NCBI GenBank assembly: GCA_023053575.1
Contig: JAKZAP010000021.1
Location: 2,501,790 to 2,565,789 of the forward strand
DNA from: Branchinecta lynchi
Lineage: Eukaryota > Arthropoda > Branchiopoda > Anostraca > Branchinectidae
Direction of reading: 5' to 3'
Length of the DNA: 64,000 nucleotides
Shown: piece by piece, positions 38,001 to 50,000 of the stretch
Numbering within the stretch: the stretch's first letter is position 1
Layout of the letters: each line of letters opens with the position of its first letter
Program-made: the position numbers and the translations under genes
The notes under the pieces: generated by a model
What the model saw: the letters and a program-made list of their open reading frames with translations, nothing else
Told to the model about the DNA's origin: nothing
The model's database searches: none

Positions 38001-41000
38001 TTGTTTTATGAGTATCAAACAGTTGGCGAGGTTCCTCAGGGTAGCATTAGCCCATAGGAATAGGTGCCTATAGAAGGTATTATTTTTGTTTGTTTGAGTT
38101 TATTTTTCATGTATTTGCCATGGCCTTTGGCTCTTAGTGTAAATAAATCTTATCTTATCTTATACCACGATAGGACCGTGGTATCTGAATATCAGATATG
38201 ACGATAACTGGCCAGATACCACGATAACTGCAAAAACGCCTTTTGACCGTGGTATCAGATGCCACGGTAACTGCATACACGACTTTAGACCGTGGTGTCA
38301 GATACCATGGCATCTGCAAAAACGGAGCTAATATCAATCAATCATACAACTTTACCAACCAAACAGCTTGCAAGCTAGAAAAGGTCACCAGATATAATTA
38401 AGAAGCAACAAGAATTAATAATAACAGACAACAAATTAACTAATACGATTCACTGAACCGATTTGAAACATATGAAATATAAACTGAATTGATGATTGGA
38501 AAAGAAATGGATTTACTGGAACCGATCTGGAATATATCCTGATGTAAAACTATCTAAAAACTGAGTTGAGGAACGGACAGGAAACGGGTACTAAAATGTA
38601 CCGTAAACATCAAAAAGTAACCGTTTCTCCGTATCCAATTTTGGCTACTTGGTGTATATACCTACAATTTGTTTCCAGTGCTTTATATGGTACGAACCAG
38701 GGGGGGACTGGTATGAAATCTGAGGACCCTAGCCGGGTGGGGTGGGTCATTTTTGCCGCGATTTAGCAGATTTTATTTGGGTGGTCCTCTTGGTTTTTTA
38801 TTTTTGTACACTGACCCAAGCAACATATCATTTAGCAGGAAATCACACGGCCGAAACAGCTGGGACAAAGAGACCTATAGATGTCTTGTTCTGAACATCG
38901 AACTAGTGCAAGTACAAGAAGCCTATTCACTTTCCCGTCGAAGCAAACTGAATTGGAAACAATTGTACTAACTTTATTCCAATTAATTTAACATTATGAT
39001 TATAAGCATACAGTTTAAAAAGTAGTCAGGTAATAGTAGTAAAGCACGGACTTCTTTCGCATGTCTTTTGGTGCCACAGAGTGCTGGTGATCAATTTCCT
39101 CCTTACACCAAGACGCAGACTGTGCTTCGTTTCCGAGGTCAACAAAACCAAAGGTTTCGATGGGATCTCAAAAATCTAATATTGGATCCAGACAATTGAG
39201 ACTTGTCTTCGCCAGGCTAATCATCAGAGAAAACCAAGTTCAGATATATCTCTATGAGCCGTATCCATTTTGACGACACTGACCGAAACTTCCTGCTTTA
39301 ACTTTAACTTTTAACAAACTTTCCGGTTTTGGCCGGATTCCGGGCGAACTACTTCTTCTTACCCCATAATCGGCTATCACATTATCTGTTTAAAAATATT
39401 TTGTTGGTCCCTTAATTTGAATCCCCTCCCCCCACCCCTAAATGTTGGGCTACAAAGCCATCTACGAACTTGACCTTACCCTTGACCCAAAGAACCCTTA
39501 CACCAGGTTTCTTCAAAATATCTTATTCCCTTCGAGAGTTATCGTGCTCATAGACAGATGGACATTTTTGCGATGTCATAGATATCCCTCCACTTACGTT
39601 TTGGGATTCCGAAAACTTACTGTAGTGGTTTATATGGGTGCCCTTCAAAGAATAAGAAGATACAGGGTTGACAGACCGGTTCGTGCTACTAAAGATAGGA
39701 AAAACACACTTTTCTTGAAAAAATAAAATTGACGTTATTAGTTTTTACTTCACCCATCTCTTGAACGGAAACATGAAAAAAAAAAAGGTTACCAGGATCC
39801 GGGTATAACAAGACCAAAGGTTTCGATGGGATACCAAAAATCTGTCGGCCTTGCGCTTAACAGTCTTGCAAGAAAGTGCCTGTTGTCTCACGAAGTGATT
39901 TCAGACAGACTTATGAAAGCACGTTTCCAACACAAACATGGCAAAATTACAGTTCTAGTGTGTTATGCTCCGACGAACGATTCCGACGACGACATCAAAA
40001 CAGAAATTTTTATGCTGAGCTCTCAAGAACACTCACAAACGTATCCCCCCACGACATCAGCGTTCTGCTTGTGGACTTCAACGCAACAGTAAGAGACGAT
40101 GCCGGCGTATGGAGAGACACCATAGGATCCATAACGCCAGACCCCCTCAATGACAATGGTCTGCGCCTACTCGAGCTCAGCAGATCTCACGACCTTGTTG
40201 TTGCAACCACCTACTTCCAGCACAAAACCATCCACCAACATACGTGGTACAGCAACGATGGCCGCACGAAAAAAATTATCGACTATGTCATCATGTCGAA
40301 GCGCTGGAGGTCCTCGCTGAGGAATTGCAGAACTTACAGATCAGCCGAGCTCGGAAACGCTGACCACAGATTTCTCTGCGCGGAAGTTCAGCTTCGCCTG
40401 AAAGCCCAACGGTCAGAAACGAGGCCAACCGTCATTGATGTCTTGAAACTGAAGGAGTCGGATGCCAAGCGAAAGTATGCCGTCGAGGCATCTAACCGGT
40501 TTGAGCTACTTCACACACTCACCAACAGCGAAGATGCCGGGAAGTACTTCAAGTCTCAAACGAACGAAGCCGCACAACTAGTTCTAGGCAAGAAGAGGCG
40601 CCCCAAAAAAGCTTGGGTTTCAGAAGAAACTTCGCATGTCATAGAACTGAGGCGGAAGGCCAGACTACATGATGACATGGCGTCTTACAGGAAGCTAAAT
40701 GGCATCCGTAACAAACTCATCCCCCGAGACCGAGCGAAGATCGTCCAAAATAAAGCTGACGATATCGAGGAAGTGGCAAGGAAGAAAGACATAGGCAGTC
40801 TCTTCAAGCATCTTCGAGATCTCACAGAAAGCAAGGCTCCTACACTGGGACCCGTCTTTTCAAGAGACGGGACTCTTCTTTCGGATGAAAGCTCGTGCCT
40901 CGATCGCTGGAAGAAACATTTCTGCTCGCACCTGAACAGCACTACTCCCCCTGTAGCAGTAGACGAAAGACTCCGTCAGTCTTCCAGCCCAGCCATCGAA

Positions 41001-44000
41001 CTTGGCGATCTCCCCACTGAACCATTTAGCACCGTAGAAATCAGAAGCGCGATGCATAGGCTGAAGAACAACAAGGCCTCTGGTGTATGCGGCATAAGTT
41101 CGGAGTTGCTGAATATGCGGGCCCAGTCGTGCTCGTTCTTCTGCAGACTCTCTTCTCTGTTGTGTGGGAAACGGAGGTCATTCCGGAAGACTGGCGAAGA
41201 GGAATCATCATCCCCTTATGGAAGAGAAAAGGCAGGCGAAGTGACTGTGCCAATTACCAGGGAGTAACCCTTCTCTCAGTACCTGGCAAGCTCTTCTCTA
41301 TGGTGCTTCTGGATCGTTGCCAAAACATTATCCGCCGAATCCGGCGACCAGAATAAGCGGATTTTATGTCAGAGCGATCGACCACAGAGTAAATATTCAC
41401 AGTCCGTCAAGTAGTGGAGAAAACCAGAGAGTTTCGACAGAAAGTATTCATCGCCTTTGTCGACTTCCGAGCTGTCTTCGATTCAATCGACCGGGATGTC
41501 CTGTGGAGCATCTTGAAGTCCATCGGCCTGCCAGAAAAGTACTGCAGACTTTTCGAAGCCCTCCATCACGAGACCGAGAGCTGCGTCCAAGTTAACAGCC
41601 GACGAAACCCGTTCTTCCGAATTTCTACAGAGGTTCGGCAAGGTTGTGCCGTTGCGCCAGAACTGTTCAACGTCATCATAGACCACGACATGGCGAAGAC
41701 GACCTCAAGGCTTCGATTTGGACTCAAATTGGGTGATCGCATCCTCTCGGACGCCGACTTTGCCGACGACCTGGTGCTCATGGCGCAATCCATGGACCAA
41801 CTGGTGGAAGCACTTCACATCCTTCAAGAAGAAGCTGCGAATGTAGGACTACATGTCAACTGGGACAAAACCAAAATTATGGTCGTAGATCCATCTTCTA
41901 GCAACACCAATCCTCCTGTGGCCCTGGACCAAACAACTACTGTCGACGTGGTTCAGCAGTTCACATACTTGGGCTCTGTCATTGCTGCAGACGGCTCACT
42001 TCTCCCTGAACTACAAGCAAGAATAGCCAAGGCATATGCTGCAATGGGAAGGGTAAACCGTCACCTTTGGCGGAAACCAAGTATTAGCGGAACACGAAGC
42101 TGCGAATCTTCAACGCCCTGGTCGGGTCTGTAATTCTTTATGGAACAGATACTTGGCCGGATACAATCACAGCTCTCAAGACTGTAGACGTTTTCCAGAC
42201 GAAAAGCCTTAGGAGGATAGAGGGCCTGAGATGGTTCGACTTCGTCAGCAACGAGAAGCTATTGCAGACAACGCAGCAGACACTGTTCTCCATCCAGATT
42301 GCACAGCGCACTCTACGATGGTACGGTCACGTCCTCAGAATGCCTTCACACCTACATGCAAAATCGTGCTAGACTCAACCCCGCAGAAGCCGGCTGGAAA
42401 CGACCACGTGGCAGACCGAAAATCGCTGGTCCGATAACCTTTCCAAATACTTGAAGCTGGCAAACATCGCACCAGTGCTAGCTGCTGATCGCATCACATG
42501 GAGGAGGATGACATCACTCTCTACGCTGAGCGAGGCCCGGCAGAAAACATAAGTCAAGTAAGTCAGTCAAAGATTCAGACAATTGAGTCTTGTCTGCACC
42601 AGATCCAGTCTTTGCCATCAGAGAAAACCAGGTTCAATTATACCTCTATAAGCAATATCTATTTTGACGACACTGACCGAAGCTTCCTGCTTTACTTCTG
42701 TCAAATTTCCGGTTGTGGCCGAATTCTGAGTGAACTAATTGTCAACGTATATCCTTATCTCTATAAAAAGAACATCTAATCAACTTCAAATAAAACTTTA
42801 ACTTATAAAAAAAATCCGGTTACAACCAGATTCCGGAACATTTAATCAACTTCAACTAACACCTTAACTTTTAACCAACTTTCCGGGTTTTGCCGGATTC
42901 CGCACGAACTACATGTCCGGCTATAAAATGGTTTTCACCATCGCGTTCAGCATGTCTTCTTATTCCTAAATCGAACTTCAAATAAAACTTTTACTTTTAA
43001 CAGTTTTTCCGGTTTTGGCCGGATTCCGGGCAAACTAGTTGTCCGATGACAGAATGGTTTTCACCATCGTGTTCAGCATGTCTTCTTACCCCATAATCGG
43101 CTATCATATTAGCTGTTTAAAAATATTTTGTTTGCCCCTTAATTTGAACCCCCTCCCCCACCCCTAAATGTAGGGCTACAAAGCCCATCTATGAACTTGA
43201 CCTTACCCTTGACCCAAAGAACCCTTATACGAAGTTCATCAAAATATCTCATTCCCTTCAAGAGTTATCGTGCTCACAGACAGACGGACAGACGGATATT
43301 TTTGCGATGTCACAGGTATCCCTCCACTTACGTTTTGGGATCCCGAAAACTAAAAAAAGTCCTTCAGGTCTACTGGAATAAGCTTTTTACTTGGATAGTC
43401 TTCGTGATAATAATAAAAGGAGTACAGCATACTTTTAACCTTGTGATTTGGAATCGAACGATATGCTATACACCCTGCTATTGGGGGTGGTGTGTGCAAT
43501 ATTTTTTTTTTTATGCCGATTTTTGCGGCAGGTATTGGGGTACCCCTAGCGGTCTCAGATTTCATACCAGCCAGGCGGGGGTGGGTGGGTCTTTTTTCCG
43601 AAAAAGGCCAGATTTTAGGCTAGGGGTCCTCAGATTTCATACCGGTCGCCCCCTGGTACGAACTATTTGGTGTCACGTCTGTCACGGGAAGATGGACTTG
43701 TAAGTAAGAATGGTTGCTATAATCTTTGGTGATGAGGGGTTGGCAGCTTTTGCTGGTTGGTATACCTATTACTTTTTGCCAGTGCATTTCATGGTAAGAA
43801 CGATACGGTATAAATATTCCAGAAGAAGGGTTGATTGGAGACATTTGTTCATTTCTAAAATTACTCGGTACTGAAATAAGGACAGATGCAAAATGGAGCA
43901 ACAATCATAGTTTGGAAACGGTATTTCGTATTTGGATTGGATTTTCTGCAGGCAATGTTAACGGACGCCATACAGATAGGGATGATACTTGGTACTCTTC

Positions 44001-47000
44001 ATTCAGGTGCCCTTTAAGCATAGTGTGTAAAAATTGGGAAAAGATTAGAAAACGGAGCGGATTCGTAAGATTCAAGGTTTGGAATCCGAGTCCAAATCCG
44101 AAATCAGCATGAAAAGGAGAAGATTCGAATCCGGTCAAAAGGACCAATCCCGGACTCGAATCCGAATCCAGATTCAGATTCAACCATCTCTGGATACGTA
44201 GACACTAAAAAACCACTTCCAGCTCAAAGTGGATAAGATTTTGTAATCTGCAGGTCAATACGACTATTTCTAACGTTTTTCGCGATTTCATTTAAAATGA
44301 AATTTAAGAGTTTCTTGCTCTTCCTCGACCACATATTTTGCTCATTTTATAAAAAAAAAATTACCATTAAACCTCCTAAAAACCTCAAATATCTTTCTCT
44401 TTCTCGACCATACAGTTAACCAACTTCAAGGGCGATAAAGGTTGCCTTACCTGCTGTTTCCTGGACGTGTAGAACAGCGCCAATATCCACGCCAAGCCGC
44501 CGGCATTTATGAGCCGCCACAAGACGGGGAAAATAATCGGCGTAAGTGGCAAAGTAGCTGCCACTGGCTGCATGAGAAACAAGTCGATCCAGCTACAGCT
44601 GCCAAGTGATTGGCTAATGTAGAAGTAGCGAACTATGTTGATTGCATAGAGTATGACCTAGAGGAAATTCATTCAAGGCGTCGTTGTGCCGTAAGGCCAC
44701 TTAGGCAACTGTAAGGTAGTTTGAAAATACTGGTCACTTATTGACATATACATTGACGGGAGAAGTTCAAAATTCAAGACTTTTCGATGTTTCCTCATCT
44801 CTTTCAGAAATCATGGACAACAGGGCCCAACCAGCGCACGCCGTTATCCACTGCTTCCTGGCCGAATATTGAAAATTAAGTGTCCATATCTGTGTGTTTA
44901 TGTATTTTAATTATTTTCTTTACTCCGCTTTTTCAAAATTGCGGGTCATAAACAAATTACTTTCTTACTTACATTGTAAAAAAATAATCTTGCAGCATTT
45001 ACTACTGGGATTAATCTTGTCTTTGTTGAGATAAGATTATCTCTAATTCGGATTAACTGTATCCCAACAGAGACAACATTAATCCCAGTAGCAAATACTG
45101 CATCCTTATTCCGATAAACTGTCTGTACTACAGTAATTCATGCTGCAAAGTTACTGGCTACTGTAGAAGTAGCGAACTATGTTGATAGCGCAGAGAAAAA
45201 TTATTCAAGGCGTTGTTGCGAGGTGGGGATTGGCCGCTGTTGGTAATTTTAAGGTGCATTTTTTTTTATGTAGTTTCGGTGTAGTTTGACATACTTTTGT
45301 TTTAGTTATAAAAGTACAGGATGTGGAATAGACACATAGAACGGTACACATACTGTATTTTCATAACTGAAACAAAAGAATGTCAAAATACAGTGAAACT
45401 ACAACGAAACTACATCCAAAAAAACGCACCTTTAATGTACTGGTAATCGTACCAGATCTGTGCGATCTTCCCTACCAAGTGAGATTAGCCAAGTTGCGCA
45501 TTCCCTCTGTTGCGTACATATTTTTTGAGGAGACGTGATTGAAACATTCAAATTAATCAATGACAATTTTGAAGTGACTTATTTAGTAAGATTCAGCATT
45601 AACCATCATCATCGCGGGCACGCGTACAAGCTTTCAAAATCAAGATTCCGCAAGTAAGTTTTTAAGTGAGGTCTTAAGGTGGTAGTCGACACCTGATTTG
45701 AACTGGTTGATATTTTCGGCATTTACAGCACTTTCTGTGAGATTATTCCAACATTCTACTATTCGGTTTCTAAAGCTCCATTTCCCGATGTCTTTTCGGA
45801 ATTTCTTACCACTCAGTTTCAAGTTGTGTCCTCTGAGACCGCTGTGATTGAAGGTGAAGACATCATCGGGCCTAATGTTATCATAATAGCTATGGCAAAG
45901 TTTAAAAGTTTCGATCAAATCACCTCGAAGAAATCTGTAAGATAAACTGGGCAATCGTAGTTTTTGAAGCCGGTTTTCATACGGCAGATGGCGAATGGCT
46001 AGCACTGTTTTTTTTTGCTCTTCTATGAACTTGCTCAATGGCGATAACATCCTTGATATAGAAGGGCCTTGTTACTGCATGGCCATATTCAATTAGTGGG
46101 CGAGCTAGTGCCTTAAATAAAATAGGAAATAGTGAATTGTCCTTAAATGTAAATGTCCTTCTCGCAAGGTTCACAATTCTTGTAGTTTTCTTGATGATAG
46201 TTTCGTAATGCGTTGAAAATTTTAGATCTGTGTCCATTACTACCCCGAGGTTACGCTCAGAGGTGGTTCTCGAAATCGTCCTTCCGTCTAAGGTGTACCG
46301 ATGGTCAAGGGTGGTGGGGCCAATACGGAGGTGGTGACATTTATCGGTACTGATCTCCATGGCCCATTTAGTCATCCACTGGCAGATCTTATCAAGGTCC
46401 TTTCGAAGAGACTCGGCATCCTTCAATCCCATTATGCCTCTGTATAGCTTAGTGCGTCAGCGTATAGCATAACCGGAGAGCTGATGCCTTCGGTTAAGTC
46501 ATTTATGTAAATGTTAAAGAGAAGAGGACCGAGAACACTTCCTTGTGGTACACCGCTAAGAACAATCACCTCCGTGGTGCTCAGCTGGTCATTCACTTGT
46601 ACTCGCTGTGTTCTGGAGGTTAGGAAATCCTCTATCCAAGCTAAATTTTGTCCCACCACATCCAAGCGTTTCAGTTTCAAAAGTAGCCTTTTGTGTGGTA
46701 CTTTATCAAAGGCTTTTCGTAGATCAATATAGAGAACATCCACCTGTATCCCCACGTCGATCATTGCTCTCCAGGCTTCACTGGCAAGTAGATGCTGAGC
46801 TTCTGCAGATCGTCTGCGCATGAATCCAAACTGGCTTTTGGAAATGTCAGTCAAATGCCTGCAGAGGTGATCAGCAAGGAGGGACTCAAAAATTTTGCAT
46901 GGGATGCTTGTCAGACTTACTGGTCTATAGTTTGATGGGATTTGCCTCGAACCGTTTTTATGGCACTTGAGCTTACTCAAGTGTCATATAGCGATTGTAA

Positions 47001-50000
47001 TTTCTGTCCGTCAGTCGGTCTGTCGGTCCCGGTTTTGCTAGTTCGGGCACTTCCAGATAAGCTAGGACGATGAAACTTGGCAGGCATATCAGGAACTGGA
47101 CCAGATTAAATTAGAAATTGTCGCTTTCTCGATCCGACGATCTGGAGGGGAGTGGAGGGAGGGGGAATCCGGAAAAAATAGGAAAAATGAGATATTTTTA
47201 GCTTACGAACGGGTGATCGGATCTTAATGAAACTTGATATACGGAAGGACTTCGTGTCTTAGACCCTCCATTTTAAATCCAGACCGGATCCGGTGACACT
47301 GGGGGGAGTTGGAGGGAGAATCCGGAAATCTTGGAAAACACTTAGAGTGGAGGGATCCGGATGAAACTTGGTGGAAAGTACAAGCAAAAGTCCTAGATAC
47401 GTAACTGATATAACCGGAACGGATCCGCTCACTTTGGGGGAGTTGGGGGGGGGGGAGAAGTCCGAATTTGTAGTGATCCCGCCAGTTCCGTGTTTCCTGA
47501 TGTGCTGGGACGATGGAAATTGACAGGCATGTCTGGGAACCGACCAGATTAAATAGGAAAACGTCAATTCCCCGATTCGACCATCTGGGGGGGGGGGGGG
47601 AGTGGAGGGAGGGTGAAGCCAAAATTTGAGGTATTTTTAGCTTGCGAACGGGTGATCGGATCTTGATGAAAATTGATATTTAGGATGACCTCGTGTCTCA
47701 GACATCTCACTTTATATCCGGGCCGGATCCGATGACACTGGGGGGAGTTGGAGGAGGGAACCGGAAATTTTGAGAAACGCTTAAAGTGGAGGGATCGGGA
47801 TGAAACTTGGCGGGAAAAACAAGCACAGGTCCGAGACACGTCATTGACATAGCCGGACCGGATCAGGGCACTGTGGGGGAGTTGGGGTGGGGGTCCGGAT
47901 TTCTAGCGATCTCGCGAGTTCGGCATACTTCCTGATGTCCTAGGGCGATGAAACTTGGCAGGTATGTCAGGCATCCGAACAGATTGACTTGAGAACAGCC
48001 GTTTCCCCGACCCGACCATCGTGGGGGGAGTGGGTGGATGGGGAGTCCGGAATCTAGTGGCGTGCACAACTTTTGAACGGGTGATCGGATTTGAATGAAA
48101 CTTGTCTGGTGAGCTATCGCCTCGGACGTTCAGTGTTACGTCCGGGTCGGGTCCGATACCTGTGGGGATGGGAGGGGGGGATTGGAAAACTCAAGAAACT
48201 CTAAAAGCAGAGGGATTGGGACGAAACTTAATGGATGGAACAAGCATTAGGCCTAGATAAAATTGACGGAGCCAGATGGTTTCGGGGCTCTGTGGGGGGA
48301 GCTGGAGGGGGTTTCCTGGAATTCCGGTAGTCGTGAGTTAGAATAGTTCCAGATGTAAAACGACAACGAAACTTTGCAGGCATATTAGCGACCCGAACTA
48401 TCTTGACTTAAGAACCTGACACAACATACCCCCGGAAACTTCCGTTCCTAGATCCGAGCTTTTTTTGGGGAGCAAGAGAAGAGAAATATGGAAATTGACT
48501 TCTATAAATTGCGAACTAGTGGTCTGATTCGAGTGAAACTTCATGGGTGATACGAATCGATGGCCTCGACAAGTAAAACATGCGTTCGAACCATATGCGA
48601 CCACGATTAGGGGAATTGGGGGTGGGGGGACTTTTGACATGCACAAAAACCACACGGATGAACCGAATGAGATGCAATTCGACGGTGCCGAGTTTATGCG
48701 GCCTAGATTTGTTATTTGGCGTCCGGGCCGGATTCGGCCAAGGTAGGGGGGTACTGGAAACTTGCAGATAGGCTATGTTCCAATTTCAGTCAAACTTGAT
48801 GGACAGGAACAACAGGGAATTAAGAGATTGGGCCCGAATCGGCTCCGGCAACGTTGGTGGGAGGGGGGGGGGTACCAGAACTTTCCAAAAATGCTCAGAT
48901 TCGAGTGAAACTTGATAGATAGTATAAACGAAGATGCTTTAGGTGGTCGATTTTTTTTTATTCCGAACCAGATTCAGCCACGGTAGGTGGAGATAGAGTG
49001 AGTACCGGAAATCGTATAGCACGTCTAGGGATCAAACAAATGGATTTATTGGAATGAAAGTTTGAACAGTCATGTGCATTTGCTACAGACAATCGAGACG
49101 ATGCCGGAACTGCTCAGAAATGAGTGAAACTAAATATCCTATTTCTATTTCCGAACCTCATTTTTGGATGGCGGGTGTATTTTGTGACGTTCTCATCTAC
49201 TTTCTTGTACAGCCTACTCTTACAAGTGCCATATGAGCTCGTGGCTCTTGTTGAATATAGGAGAAACGATGGCTTTTTTCCAAACTGAAGGTAGTTTCCC
49301 GCTTGCGTATGATTTTTTGAAGATCTCTTACAACGGCAGTTGGATTTCAGATGCCAGTTCGCGCAAGACCCTAGGATGAATGTCGTCGGTCCTGGGGATT
49401 TATGAGGGTCTAAATATTTTAGTTTTATATAAACATCATTTACCGAAAAATCAAGGTCTGGGATTTGTGCTTTCTCATTATCAGACGAAAACTCCTCAGT
49501 TGTCTCAGGCTCCCTTGTGAAAGCTGATTCAAACTGTCGGTTTAGAAGGTTTGCTTTTTCCTCTGCATTAGTAATTGTTTGGACTGAGTCTGGGTCTCGA
49601 AGTTCCGACACTCCGTGGTTAAGCTTACGCTTGGAGTTCACAAATCTCCAAAAGGCTTTAGGATTTGTTTTGGACTGCTCCGCGACACGTTGCTCTCTTA
49701 AATTCTGTTGGTGTCTCGTTTCTTCACGGACCTTGTTTCTCCGTCTGACGAATTTCGTTCTGTCTTCTTTGCTTCCAGATATCCTTGAATTCTTCCACGC
49801 TTCTTGTTTCACTTTTTTCAAGTCCACGGTCGATCTAGGTAAGGTTGGACGTTTGTATTTTTGGTAAACTGGGATATGCTTCTCCACCAGATCCTGAAGA
49901 GCTGTCGTTAAACTTTCATACATCTGTTCACTTGATTCAGAATTCGCGAACTTATCTGACAAATCGATACTTGCGGCAGCATTTCGCATCGCGCTGTAAT

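Larger units (their letters stand above)
38698..43655. mobile_element. hAT-like element, 5.0 kb, 8-bp target duplication
   Basis: The left end CAGGGGGGGACTGGTATGAA and the right end, read inverted, CAGGGGGCGACCGGTATGAA continue alike for about 40 bp (AATCTGAGGACC). GTACGAAC flanks both sides (38690-38697 and 43656-43663), the 8-bp duplication typical of hAT. No transposase is present. The inside is taken up by two family 2 repeats and an RTE-like LINE, so the original element was short. Confidence 0.85.
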
